Assembly: GCA_965198025.1 (NCBI GenBank)
Contig: OZ240237.1
Location: 2,480,001-2,544,000, forward strand
DNA from: CAYWWM01 sp965198025
Lineage (GTDB): Bacteria > Acidobacteriota > Terriglobia > 2-12-FULL-54-10
Direction: 5' to 3'
Length of the DNA stretch: 64,000 bases
A program made the translations under genes and the position numbers. Below, one piece after another: positions 16,701 to 28,325 of this stretch. Positions within the stretch are counted from its first letter, which is position 1; every line of letters starts with the position of its first letter. Under the pieces are notes generated by a model. The model saw nothing but the letters and a program-made list of their open reading frames with translations. It was not told the DNA's origin and searched no databases.

Positions 16701-17109
16701 CGGTAACCTGGTATCGACTATAAATAATTACTAATAAAAGATTTATATAAATTTTTCCAACAACAATTCTCTCATTACACCCCTCTTTCCAAAGGGGAAT
16801 CAATTGGACCATTGAAGACGATCTCGGACAGATTGTCGAGCGTCAGCTTCGGAGTCCGGCGAGCCGAATTGCGGTCGGTGTCTGGACGGAATCAACTGGC
16901 AATAACCAGCTTGGAGTTTTGGCGAACCGCGAGTCACCCGCAGCGCAAGCGGAGGTAGTGCGCGTAGCGCCTTGACTTGGCGCCAGCAGCCTCTGATCGA
17001 TGGCGCAAAGTGTGCATCGGGTTTCACTCCGCTCCCCTGGCCGAAGTCAGGGGAGATCAGGAGACGAACCGAACTATCGCCGCAGCCGCAAAAGCCCAAG
17101 GCAATAGCC

Positions 17110-18144
17110 TCATCGTGTTCGAAGGTACCTCTGTGTTCGAGGATACCTCGGTTCGATTAAATCGATGACCCGCGTCGCGAGCTGTTTGAAGTCACGATGT
17201 GCATCCTTGACCGAGGCAGCGTGGCTCCCGATGGCCCCGTCGGCCGGGGTGAGCTCGAAGATCGGCTTCCGGCTCTCCTGAGCCATCGGGACCAAGCTGC
17301 GATAATGCTTGACCGTGGCCAGACAATTGCCGTCCTGGTTCGGTGAGGCGGGAAACGGCTCGTTGTTCAGACCCAACAGATTCTTAGCGTACTCTTTTGG
17401 CATGCGATTGATCCATCGGTCATACGCCTTGACGGGGCGGCTGAGCCGGACACCGTACTGTTGCACGACGTATCCGATCGGTTTCATGGTCCCCTCAGGC
17501 AAGGGAAACAACTCCTCTGACTTGTTGTCCCGTCTCTTTTGCCACTCCAGACGCCAACGCTGCAGAGTCGGTCCGAGATTGCGTAGGCCTTGGAGGGAGA
17601 ACAGGTCGGCGCCCAGCGGAACGATGACGTGATCGGTAGCGATGAGGGCGGAGCGGTTGATGGCGCCTAGGTTGGGACCAATATCAGCCAGAATGACCGT
17701 CGCGTCCATCTCTTCCCCACCACGCTGCATCACGGTCCAGAACGAAGTCAGGATCCGGAACGGTCGATATAGGTTGGTCGAGCCCATTGCGTTCGGCCAT
17801 TCACCGGACAACGTATCCTCAAAGCCGGACAGCGCGAGATCGCCGGGGATCAGTTTGAGAGACGGTGTGATCTCCTGAAGCACGGGAGGCAGCAAATCCC
17901 CGACCTTCAATAGTGGCTCGATGCACCCAAAAATGGTCTTACCGCTCTCATCCTTCGTTTCATCCCAAAGTGTTTCCAGCCGTTTTTCGTCTAGAAACGC
18001 GGCCGACAGATTGGCTTGTGGGTCCAGATCACAGGCGAGCACCCGTTGGCCTGTTTGCGATAGCATACAGGCTAGATGGTAAACAAGGGACGTTTTGCCG
18101 ACGCCGCCCTTGTTGTTGAAAAAGGTCAGTACAGGAATGGTCAC
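17110..18144 (-). CDS. ParA-family P-loop ATPase
   Basis: The 344-residue product has a deviant Walker A NNKGGVGKTS (residues 10-19), the signature CDLDPQANLS and the Walker B-like ILADIGPNLGAINRSAL, followed by HVIVPLGADLFSLQGLRNL. Chromosomal or plasmid ParA proteins dimerise on DNA with ATP, but no ParB gene or parS site is visible. Instead its ATG overlaps the stop of an AlbA_2-ATPase gene by four bases (18141-18144), so the two are translated together. With about 80 extra residues beyond the core and no partner ParB, a role outside chromosome partition, for example in mobile-element maintenance or defence, is possible. Confidence 0.88.
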   Translation of the reverse strand: MTIPVLTFFNNKGGVGKTSLVYHLACMLSQTGQRVLACDLDPQANLSAAFLDEKRLETLWDETKDESGKTIFGCIEPLLKVGDLLPPVLQEITPSLKLIPGDLALSGFEDTLSGEWPNAMGSTNLYRPFRILTSFWTVMQRGGEEMDATVILADIGPNLGAINRSALIATDHVIVPLGADLFSLQGLRNLGPTLQRWRLEWQKRRDNKSEELFPLPEGTMKPIGYVVQQYGVRLSRPVKAYDRWINRMPKEYAKNLLGLNNEPFPASPNQDGNCLATVKHYRSLVPMAQESRKPIFELTPADGAIGSHAASVKDAHRDFKQLATRVIDLIEPRYPRTQRYLRTR

Positions 18145-19349
18145 GATGAGCGCCTCCTGATGGTCACCTGAACATGGGCATCTTCCACGAAGAATTCCGG
18201 ATCGGGGTGGCCATTGTTCCTCAATGCCTTTCTTGCGATGGCAATGCCGGCCCCGAAACGCTGTACATATCCGAACACTTTCAGGGCCTCCGCCACGTTC
18301 GGATTTCGATAGTCGGTCACTCCGGGTTGGCCAAAATTTTGTCGGGTCACGACGCCGAACGCCCCGCCTGGGTTCTGGACTTCGATGCGATCGTTGAACC
18401 AGTTGACCCGCACCGGTGCATTGGTGGCCTCATAGGCCCGGTGCATTACGGCATTGCGCGTGATTTGCTGCAGTGCCTCCAGGGGATAGGTCGGCTCGCG
18501 TCGCTCCCGGTCCGCTCCGGTCAGGTCAATGCTCATGCTAATATGCGCCTTCATCTTCTCGTCGATGCGCCGCAAAATCTCTGGAAGCGTTCCGTCGATG
18601 GTTTCCTCGTCAGCGACAGAATCTGACAGGTCGGTTCCGTCGATGCGCAGGAACTGGATATAGGAGTTGGAGATGAAATCCCGAGGGCGTTTGCCAAACA
18701 TCAGCAGGCCCAGCACGGTGGTTGTAGGGTCAGCAACGGAAGCGATCATCTTTGTCGTAGCTAGGCGCTGTTCTGTGCTTCGCTCGTTCGCTTCGAGGAT
18801 CTCGGCGCTGAATGCCAGCGGCAAATATTCCTCTTCGAACCGGCGAAGGTTCAGTTCGGAGACACTAGTCCCGGGTACGGGCTGAATATCGAACGGAATG
18901 GCGTGCGCCAGCCGCTTTTCGTTCAGAATACGTTCATCCTGCTCGGTAGCAATCCCCCGTTGGGGGCCGTGCCGCACGTGAATGGCACCTTTGAAACGAA
19001 CGGGTGGGGAGTCTGAAGGCTGCACGATGACCGCGGCGACTTGTTTGCCATGTAGGGTTCTTTTTTCAACAAGCATGGACGGAGGGGGGACTATGTTGCC
19101 ATCTGTCTTGATATCACTCAGTTGTCTCAGCAGCTGATCGTTGATATCGATGCCGCTGGATTCACCGTTATCTTTTAGGCCAACGAATACAACCCCAGCT
19201 TGCCCGGATCCGGACAAGTCATTGGAAAACGCACAGACTGCCTCTCGGATCCGGGTCGGTGCATCGCCGCCAATCGTTTCCTTGTACTCGACGCGGAAGC
19301 TCTCGCCCTGATCCATAAGCTCCGCCAATTCCGTATCTTTCAGCCACAT
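18141..19349 (-). CDS. AlbA_2 (Schlafen-type) plus GHKL-like ATP-binding protein
   Basis: The 402-residue product starts with an AlbA_2 domain (residues 10-150): ESFRVEYKETIG, AVCAFSNDLSGSGQAGVVFVGL, then VRFKGAIHVRHGPQRGIAT. The C-terminal part has the HATPase_c_4-like block YPLEALQQITRNAVMHRAYE, then VRVNWFNDRIEVQNPGG and YRNPNVAEALKVFGYVQRFG with the G-x-G ATP lid. This is the common 'RecG-like ATP-binding/Schlafen' architecture, variously thought to act as nucleases or regulators. It is upstream of and overlaps the ParA gene. A TATACT -10-like box lies at 19470-19475 on the minus strand. Confidence 0.85.
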   Translation of the reverse strand: MWLKDTELAELMDQGESFRVEYKETIGGDAPTRIREAVCAFSNDLSGSGQAGVVFVGLKDNGESSGIDINDQLLRQLSDIKTDGNIVPPPSMLVEKRTLHGKQVAAVIVQPSDSPPVRFKGAIHVRHGPQRGIATEQDERILNEKRLAHAIPFDIQPVPGTSVSELNLRRFEEEYLPLAFSAEILEANERSTEQRLATTKMIASVADPTTTVLGLLMFGKRPRDFISNSYIQFLRIDGTDLSDSVADEETIDGTLPEILRRIDEKMKAHISMSIDLTGADRERREPTYPLEALQQITRNAVMHRAYEATNAPVRVNWFNDRIEVQNPGGAFGVVTRQNFGQPGVTDYRNPNVAEALKVFGYVQRFGAGIAIARKALRNNGHPDPEFFVEDAHVQVTIRRRSS

Positions 19350-19682
19350 CGCTTTCTCTCTCGCTCTTCCAGGACGATATCGTCCCCGATCCGGCTCTCT
19401 GAATCAATTCATCGGTAATCAAGCCAACGCGAAGCGTGGCGCCAAAGGTAAGCTGACTCTTACCAAAACAGTATACCATCAGGAAAGCAAATCTAATGGA
19501 AGCGGAAGCATAGCTTATCTGGATTAGTTAAGACCTGACCTGACAGGCAATCTTGATCACCTTCTGCGCTTGCGTCATCCTCGTCTCCTTCACTTGTTCC
19601 GGGATCAAAAAGACTCTGCCTACCGACACGCACTGTCAGATCAGGGCTCAGCCCAGCGGATTCAACGATCCGAGAAGCCCCT
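19350..19682. other. Intergenic region between AlbA_2 gene and SMC 3' end
   Basis: Apart from the TATACT box for the minus-strand AlbA_2 gene (19470-19475) I see no gene, terminator with T run, or repeat. Short frames on the plus strand run into the antisense of smc and are not supported. Confidence 0.35.
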
Positions 19683-22600
19683 TTACGCCGCCGCTTCTTC
19701 GGCCGCGTTGCCGTGGAACCGCACTGAGACGATTTTCGACACGCCGGGCTCTTCCATGGTCACGCCGTAGAGCACCGGGGCGACGTTCATGGTTCGTTTG
19801 CTGTGGGTGATCAGGATGAACTGCGTTTGGCGGCTCAACTCCTGGATCAATTGCGTGTAGCGTTCGATGTTGGCCTCGTCGAGCGGCGCGTCCACCTCGT
19901 CGAGTACGCAGAACGGGCTCGGCTTGTAGCGGAAGATCGCCACCAGCAGCGCCAGCGCCGTCAGCGCCTTCTCGCCGCCCGAGAGCAGCAGCACGTTTTG
20001 CAGGCGCTTGCCCGGCGGCTGCGCCACGATTTCGATCCCCGCTTCCGACGGATCTTCCGCTCCCGTCAGACGCAGGAAGCCCTGCCCGCCTCCGAACAGC
20101 CGCCGGAACGTCTCCTGGAAGTTCGCGTTGATGGCCGCGAATGTCTCGCTGAATTGTTTCTGCGTGACCGTGTCAATCTCTTCGATGGCCTTCGTCGTGT
20201 CACGGATCGAGTCGAGCAGGTCCTGCTGCTGCCCTTCCAGGAAGTCGTGCCGTTGCTTCGACTCTTCGTACTCTTCGAGCGCCAGCATGTTGATCGGCCC
20301 CAGGTTCCCGATATTGGTTTTGATCTGCCGGCATCGCTCTTCCGCTGCCGCGAGGTCCTCCGCCGAAAGCGCCGGGATGCCTTCCGCCGCCAGCGCTTCC
20401 ATCTCCATTTCCAGTTCGTTCCGGCAGGACTCCTTCAGGTGCTCCATCTCCGATTCAAGCCGCGCCATCTTCACTTCCAGCGCCGTTTTCTGCTCGCGCA
20501 GCTCCTCGAGTTCTTGTCGCTGCCGTTGCAGTCCCTGATCGAGCTCGGCGAGCCGCATCCGGTTTCGCGTGCTGCTTTGTTCGAGCTCAGCCATCCGAAC
20601 CGTCAGCGCCTCGGACTGTTCTTCCGCCACTGCCGCCTCTTGCTCCAGCCGCTGGTTGTCCTCCGCGTAGCGCGTCTTCTGTCGCTCCCACTCCTCGTAC
20701 TGCCGTCCGATTCCCGCCGCACGGTCCGACACTTCGTCGCGTTCCCGCTGCAATCGCTCGAAGGCTTCCCGCCCCGCGCGGTGCCGTTCCTGCATCACGG
20801 CCAGGCGGCTGCGGAACTCGGCCGCCCGCTCCTGGGTTTGCTCCCGGGCCGTTTCGAGCTCGGCCATTTCCTGCCGCAGCGAGGCGGTTTCCGCTTCCAT
20901 CCGGGCCCGCCGCTGCTCGCGCTCCGCGATTTCCGCCGCATCTTCCTTACGGCGGCGCCGTGCGTGCTCGGCCTCCTGCTGCAACCGCTCTGCTTCCAAC
21001 CCGATCAGCATCACGCGCTCTCCAGCCCGCTCCGCCGCTTCGGCCGCTTCTTTCACGTCCCGCTCCGCCGAGAGTGCCGCTTTCTCGCTCTCTTGCAGTT
21101 CCCGCGTGAGTCGCTGCACGACGCTTTCCTGCTCGGCGATGAGCTCCGTGATGTCCTGCAGCCGCTCCGCCGTCTGGTCGATTGCCGTGGCGCGGTCCGT
21201 GATGGCTCGTGTCATCTCGCGTAATTCCCGCTTCATCGACAGCGGTCCGCCCCGGCCGGCTTTTCCCGCCGTCACCGTTCCTCCATGGAACCACTCGCCC
21301 TGCGGCGTCAGGAAGTAAAGTTCCGGATGCTCCTCGGCGAGCGCTCGCCCGGTCTCCGAATCCGTCACCAGGCAGCTTCGTTCGAGCTTCGGCAGCAGCC
21401 CTCCGGCCGTCCCAGCCAGTCCGTTCGTAAACCGCAGGCATCCGGCCAGCGATCCGAGCACGCCCGGATGGCCCGCCAGCAGCGCCGCCGCCGACTTCGC
21501 GGCCGCAACGGTCTCGCTTCCGGCCCGGCTCCCATGCAGCAGGAACGTGGCCCGTCCTGCAATCTCCTGCTGCAGCAGGCGTACTCCCTCGCTCGCCTCC
21601 TGCCAGTCCTTCACGACCACGTAGGCCAGCTCCTCGCGCAGAAACTCCTCGACCACGCGCTCATGCGCGGCGTCCACTTCCACGAAATCGGCCAGCACGC
21701 CCGCTGGCTCGAACCGCGCGGCGCCCGTTCCTGCCGATTCATCGCCGTTTCCCGTGCTCTGCAGCTCGAACAGCCGTTGCACCGTCTCGCTTCCGTATGC
21801 ATGCTGCGAGAGGATTTCTTCGAGTGACGCCTGGCGCGCGCGGTCTGCCGAAAGCTGCGCGCGCAATTCCTCCAGCCGCACCCGCAGTTGCGTTTCTTCT
21901 GCCCGGGCCCCGCGTAGCCTTTCTTCCCGCGAGCGGTGTTCTTCGGCCAGCCGGGCCGCTTCCTCCTGCCGCTCCTGCAATCGCGCACGGCATTCCTCGT
22001 GCCGCGCCGCTGCGCTGGACCGTGCGAGCTCGGCCGATTCATTCTGGCTTTTCGTCTTTTCGACTTGCTGTTCGGTTGCCGCCAGGAATGCATCAAGCTG
22101 CGTCACCTGGTTGCGCAGCGCCGCCGCTTCCTGCACCGCTTCCAGCAGTTCCATGCGTAGCGTGCCCAGCCGCGTTTCTTTGGCCTGGATGCCTTCCTGG
22201 CAGGCGCGCGACTGCCCCTCGAACGTGGAAACCTGCCCGGCGATGGATTCCGTGTCGCGCCACAGCTCGTCCAGAACCTGCGCCGACTCCTCGCACTCCT
22301 GCCGCAGCGATTCGAGCCGCTCCTGCAGCCGGGTTTCCTCCCCCCGCGCTTCCGACATGCGCGCTTCGAGATACCCGATCTGCTGCGCTTGCGAACCGGC
22401 CTGGCTCCGCGCGCGCCCGGCAGCCACGCGCAATTTCGACTGTTCTTCCACCGCGCCGCGCAGCTCGGCTTCCTCGCCCTCCACCAATTGGTGAAGTTGC
22501 TGCTGTTCCGCCTCGACGCCCGCGATTCCCGCCTGCCGCTCCGTGAAGCTGCTCTGGAGCATCCCGAGCTCGACCACTGCCTGCACGGCCTCCTGCTCGC

Positions 22601-23387
22601 GCTCGCAGTACCGGCTCGCCAGCACCGTCCTCAGCTCGGCGCGCAGCTGTTCCAGCAGCCCGCGGTACCGCCGCGCCTTGGATGCCTGCCGCTGCAGCGA
22701 GTTCACCTGCCGCTTGACTTCTTCCAGAATGTCGTTCACCCGCGCCAGATTTTGCTTCGATGATTCCAGCTTCGCCCATGCCAGTTTCCGCCGCGCCTTG
22801 AACTTCGTCACGCCGGCCGCTTCCTCGATCAGCGCGCGACGCTCGTAAGACTTGGCGCTCAGAATCTGCCCGATCCGGCCCTGCTCGATGATCGCGTAGC
22901 AGTCCGGCCCGAGTCCGGTCCCGAGAAAAATTTCCTGAATGTCCCGCAACCGGCACGCCCGGCCGTTCAGCAGGTACTCACTCTCGCCGGAGTGAAACAG
23001 CCGCCGCGAAACCGTGATTATGCCGGGGAATTTCCCTATCTTTTTGTCAGTCGAAAGAACGGAAGGAACCGAAGGAACCGAATCCTCCGAATCGGGCTTG
23101 CGCTCCGTTTGCCCGGCTTCCGGGTCTACCATGGTCAGCCGCACTTCAGCCAGGCCCGTTGCCTTGCGGTTCGGAGTGCCGCTGAAGATCACGTCCTGCA
23201 TCCGTCCGCTGCGCAGGCTCTTGGCTGACTGCTCGCCGAGCACCCAGCTAATCGCGTCGCTGATGTTTGACTTTCCGCAGCCGTTCGGCCCCACAATGGC
23301 CGCGATGCCGTCGCCATGGAAGGCGATTTCGGTTCGTTCGGCGAACGATTTAAATCCAAGCAGTTCGATCTTTTGTAGCTTCAGCAA
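19683..23387 (-). CDS. smc: Chromosome segregation SMC ATPase
   Basis: The 1234-residue product is bacterial SMC: N-terminal head with Walker A GPNGCGKSNISDA, long coiled coil, hinge around residues 520-680 (HGGTVTAGKAGRGGPL at its end), second coiled coil, and C-terminal head with signature LLSGGEKALTALALL and Walker B FCVLDEVDAPLD. It condenses and separates sister chromosomes with ScpA/ScpB. The start is TTG 23387 (LLKLQKIELLGF) behind GAGAGGTG; upstream codons to 23516 are not protein-like. Odd: between VDPEAGQ and GKFPGIITVSRRL the head contains a roughly 24-residue Ser/Pro/Val insert encoded by a 9-bp tandem repeat (23052-23096). Confidence 0.95.
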   Translation of the reverse strand: MLKLQKIELLGFKSFAERTEIAFHGDGIAAIVGPNGCGKSNISDAISWVLGEQSAKSLRSGRMQDVIFSGTPNRKATGLAEVRLTMVDPEAGQTERKPDSEDSVPSVPSVLSTDKKIGKFPGIITVSRRLFHSGESEYLLNGRACRLRDIQEIFLGTGLGPDCYAIIEQGRIGQILSAKSYERRALIEEAAGVTKFKARRKLAWAKLESSKQNLARVNDILEEVKRQVNSLQRQASKARRYRGLLEQLRAELRTVLASRYCEREQEAVQAVVELGMLQSSFTERQAGIAGVEAEQQQLHQLVEGEEAELRGAVEEQSKLRVAAGRARSQAGSQAQQIGYLEARMSEARGEETRLQERLESLRQECEESAQVLDELWRDTESIAGQVSTFEGQSRACQEGIQAKETRLGTLRMELLEAVQEAAALRNQVTQLDAFLAATEQQVEKTKSQNESAELARSSAAARHEECRARLQERQEEAARLAEEHRSREERLRGARAEETQLRVRLEELRAQLSADRARQASLEEILSQHAYGSETVQRLFELQSTGNGDESAGTGAARFEPAGVLADFVEVDAAHERVVEEFLREELAYVVVKDWQEASEGVRLLQQEIAGRATFLLHGSRAGSETVAAAKSAAALLAGHPGVLGSLAGCLRFTNGLAGTAGGLLPKLERSCLVTDSETGRALAEEHPELYFLTPQGEWFHGGTVTAGKAGRGGPLSMKRELREMTRAITDRATAIDQTAERLQDITELIAEQESVVQRLTRELQESEKAALSAERDVKEAAEAAERAGERVMLIGLEAERLQQEAEHARRRRKEDAAEIAEREQRRARMEAETASLRQEMAELETAREQTQERAAEFRSRLAVMQERHRAGREAFERLQRERDEVSDRAAGIGRQYEEWERQKTRYAEDNQRLEQEAAVAEEQSEALTVRMAELEQSSTRNRMRLAELDQGLQRQRQELEELREQKTALEVKMARLESEMEHLKESCRNELEMEMEALAAEGIPALSAEDLAAAEERCRQIKTNIGNLGPINMLALEEYEESKQRHDFLEGQQQDLLDSIRDTTKAIEEIDTVTQKQFSETFAAINANFQETFRRLFGGGQGFLRLTGAEDPSEAGIEIVAQPPGKRLQNVLLLSGGEKALTALALLVAIFRYKPSPFCVLDEVDAPLDEANIERYTQLIQELSRQTQFILITHSKRTMNVAPVLYGVTMEEPGVSKIVSVRFHGNAAEEAAA
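23052..23096. repeat. 9-bp minisatellite inside smc
   Basis: On the plus strand five 9-base units run CGAAAGAAC, GGAAGGAAC, CGAAGGAAC, CGAATCCTC, CGAATCGGG. In the smc frame this codes for a VPS-type repeat. The unit is a cyclic, reverse-complement match of the TTCGGTTCC repeat at 35421-35501. Confidence 0.7.
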
Positions 23388-23726
23388 CTTGCACCTCTCG
23401 GTTCGAAAACCCGGCTCAGCCGGAGAAATCGGAGCAAAGCAATCGCCTCCAGATCCGAGCCATTCAGGATTATGCCAGTTCCGTGATCCACCCAAAGACA
23501 CAGTATATGGCGGCAATCACGGTTTTACACGCAATATTTTGCGCTGTCACCGAAAAAACACCAGCGCTGAGAGGGCCGTAGGGCAAGGATGGATACCACC
23601 AATCACCCGCAAAGGATTCCCCGAACTTTTCTGGATTGCAAGGATGAGAGTGAACTGGCTTGCAGTCTATAATAGGAGTTTGGTTTGAGAAGGAGTTCGG
23701 CGAAGATGCATCCACAGGAGGAACAG
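23388..23726 (+). other. Divergent intergenic region between smc and propeller gene A
   Basis: It contains the smc ribosome binding site and, for the plus strand, a perfect TATAAT at 23668-23673 without a good -35, which could serve gene A with a leader of about 45 bases. Nothing else is recognised. Confidence 0.4.
23668..23673 (+). promoter_or_regulatory. Putative -10 box for propeller gene A
   Basis: TATAAT is an exact -10 consensus about 54 bases before the chosen ATG 23727. No convincing TTGACA-like -35 lies 16-18 bases upstream, so confidence is limited. Confidence 0.35.
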
Positions 23727-25949
23727 ATGACCATACGGAAAGCGGCAATGGCCTCAGGACGACTCAACTGGCTGGGCGTGGTGGCAGCGCTCGCATTGCT
23801 TGCGGCTGGAAGCGGAGTCTTGTTTTCCAGCGGCAGCGCCGGCAATGGAAACGGTCTGAGGCCAGCTGGTTCCGCCAGGTTGATTGCCGTGGAGCCGCTG
23901 CCGGATATGGGCCCAATGTGCGAGTGGATTCCAGCCAGCGCACCGGCGAACCTGTTCACATCACTGCAGGACACTTCGGAAGACCGGGCCGCCGAGCGGG
24001 AAGCAGTTCGCCAGCGGCCGCCACTGCGGGTCATCAAGGACCGTTACGCATCCTTTAGCGCCGTCGCCGTGGACCCGATTCGGGACGAGGTCGTGCTGTC
24101 CGACGAAAGCCTCTTCCAGCTTCTCACCTATGACCGGCTGACCAACACTCCGCCTGCGGCGAGTATGTCGGAGCCGAAGCGCATGATCGGCGGCCTGGAC
24201 ACGAAGATCGACTATATCTGTGGCCTCTACATTGATCCGGGGAGCGGCGATATCTACGCTATCAATAACGATACCGTGGATACGCTGGTCGTCTTTGACC
24301 GGGATGCTCGGGGCAATCTCCCTCCCACGCGGGAGCTTTACACACCACACGGCACCTATGGCATTACCGTGCATGAAGCCGACGAGGAGCTGTTCCTTAC
24401 CATCGAGCACGACAGCGCCGTGGTGGTGTTCCACAAGTACGCCGAGAAGGATGAGCCCCCGCTGCGCTATCTGCAGGGGGAGAACACCAAGCTAGCCGAC
24501 CCGCATGGCATTGCGCTCGACGAAGAGCGCGGATTGATGTACGTGGCCAACTTCGGGTCGGTACACTATCACGATGAGAATATCGACAATCCCTCACGGC
24601 CCATGTACAGCCGCGGCGAAGGCAAGCCCAACTGGCCCCTGACGCGCAACGCCGCCATCCCCGGCAGCGGCCGCTTCTATCCTCCGTCGATCACCGTGTA
24701 CAGCAAGGACGCGAGCGGGGACACGGCTCCGATCCGCACCATTCAAGGACCCAACGCGAATCTCGACTGGCCCACCGGCTTGGCCTACGATCCGGTCGAG
24801 AACGAGCTCTTCGTCACCAATGACATGCGGGACGAAGTCGCCGTTTTCGACGCTGACTCCGACGGCGACGTGGCTCCCAAGCGCACGCTGCGAGGCCCCA
24901 AGACGATGATCAAGAATCCCACCGGCGTTTGGGTGGATCGTGTGAACAACGAGCTCTGGGTTGCCAGTTTCGGCAATTACACGGCCACGGTGTTTCCGCT
25001 CGATGCCGAAGGCGACGTGGCCCCCAAGCGCGTGATCCGCAGCGGGCCTCTGGGCCGGCAGGCTCTGATGATCGGCAACCCGCACCCGGTCGCCTACGAC
25101 AGCAGGCGCGAACAGATTCTGGTTCCCAACTGAGTGGCCCACCCGCAGATCGCGGCGTTCGCCAGGCTGGCGGACGGCAACGACATGCCGGTGCGGAAGA
25201 TCGAAGGCCAGAACACCAAGCTCGGCCGCACCATGCATTCCATCATCTACGATCCGTTGAACGACGAGTTGAGCGTGCCGCAGGACTTCGCGCATGCCAT
25301 CATGACGTTCCGCGGTGACGCCAACGGCGAGGATGCGCCGATCCGCATCATTCAAGGTCCGAATACGATGCTCAACGGCCCTGAGCGCCACACCGTCGAT
25401 TGGGTCAACGACGAAATCTACGTCCCGCAGGGCAACGAGATCATCGTATTCAACCGTCTCGACGAAGGAAACGTGGCTCCCAAGCGCATCATCAAAGGAC
25501 CGGATACCAAGCTCGGCGGCGACGCCATGGCCGTGGACACAGTCAACAATCTCCTGGTAGTCGTAGGGCCGTACGAAGACGAAGGCCTGAAAATCCGCAT
25601 GTACCCGCGCTCGGCCGAAGGCAACACGCGGCCGCTGCGTCAGGTGGGCGGTCCCCGCAGCATGATCACGCGTCTTGGCGGCCCGTTTGCGCTCATCCCG
25701 GAAAAGGGCCGGATCGTCATGACCATGCGTCCGCGCGAGGTCGGCGTGCTGGGTGGCGACGACAGCTTTACCGGCGTCTGGAGCGTCTTCGACGACGGCG
25801 ACATCCCGCCGCAGTGGACCATCGGAGGTCCGCGGGGCGATCTCATCATGCCGCGCGGCGTTGCGATTGACGAGGCAAACCAGAACATCATCGTTACCGA
25901 CAAGCGGCTCAATGCGATTCTGACGTACCACTTCCCGGAGATCTTCTAG
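23727..25949 (+). CDS. Predicted selenoprotein: exported NHL/SMP-30-type beta-propeller with in-frame TGA (copy A)
   Basis: ATG 23727 follows AGGAGG (23716-23721). The frame runs to TAG at 25947-25949, 740 residues, interrupted only by TGA at 25131-25133 (codon 469). An N-terminal membrane/signal segment (LNWLGVVAALALLAAG) is followed by a conserved MCEWIPASA block and many blades of 40-45 residues with the pattern YDP..ELFVTN....VAVF......GD.APKR.LRGP.T. The blade holding the TGA (YDSRREQILVPN, TGA, VAHPQIAAFARLADG) is complete only if the TGA is read through. Copies B and C have the same TGA at the same place. A hairpin with a GGC loop follows 31 bases later. Selenocysteine is the best explanation; two separate proteins (stop then GTG restart) is the alternative. 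Function is unknown; propellers of this type bind ligands or metals at one face. Confidence 0.75.
25156..25176 (+). promoter_or_regulatory. SECIS-like hairpin after TGA in copy A
   Basis: CGTTCGCCA pairs with TGGCGGACG (nine pairs, one G-U) around a GGC loop. The loop begins 31 bases after the TGA. Bacterial SECIS elements have an apical loop with G in its first two positions at roughly 16-37 bases from the UGA, which this satisfies. Confidence 0.6.
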
Positions 25950-26271
25950 CGGTCGACGCACGTTGTGGTTGCAGGCAGGGGGAACCTTTTTCCCAATGGC
26001 AAAATAATGGAATGCCTTTTGTTGTGGGGGCATGGCTTCTTCATTGAGCATTGTGCAGCAGTTGACCAAGCACATTATTGATTTTCTCATTGCCTGCAAG
26101 GCAAGCTGCTGGCGCTATCCAGACCGTGCGCAGCAAGAGATATAACGGCTTTGCGATTGCGCAGGTTGTGGCGGATTTGCCTCATTGGGGTTCAACCCTA
26201 TAGCCAATCATCTCCGTTTCCCCTCCCCCAATTTCCTCTCTTTCTCCGTCATCTGCTAGCATGGATGGTTT
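25950..26271. other. Intergenic region between copy A and lepA
   Basis: I see no gene, no clear promoter consensus and no strong terminator in this stretch. The last bases before lepA (GCATGGATGGTTT) carry no strong ribosome binding site. Confidence 0.35.
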
Positions 26272-28071
<1,800 letters not shown>

Positions 28072-28325
28072 CCCGGAGCTTTTCGATGTGTTGTTCAAGA
28101 CAGGGTCGACCCGGAGACGCCCATTCAGCAATTGGCGGATCAATTTGGCGCTGACACGGATAAGATTTTTTCTCGGTGTTTCGCCAGCTGCTTCCCGGCG
28201 CAAAAATGATATTTCCGGCTGCTCCGCTGTAGAGTGGCGGTCTGCCGGGAGCCGTAGACTCAGCGAGAGTTCGCGCTCAACGACGACTTGACTCGCGTTG
28301 CGGTGGAGGGACCCGGATAGCGGTA

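Larger units (their letters stand above)
16507..17109. other. Intergenic region between toxin-antitoxin pair and ParA gene
   Basis: It holds the toxin-antitoxin operator (16513-16527), a perfect hairpin CGTTTCGG-CACC-CCGAAACG at 16558-16577, repeat R3, and a strikingly AT-rich block (about 16718-16765) in an otherwise GC-rich sequence. The part 16800-17109 has open frames on both strands but none with a convincing start or protein-like content. Confidence 0.45.

Noticed and set aside
16800..17109. Open frames on both strands between the AT-rich block and the ParA gene
   Set aside because: No start site, no protein-like pattern, and they overlap each other.
25134..25949. Separate gene starting GTG right after the TGA in propeller copy A (likewise 58285-59109 and 61980-62831)
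   Set aside because: It would begin in the middle of a propeller blade, lacks its own ribosome binding site and occurs identically three times; read-through is the better explanation, though a restart cannot be fully excluded.
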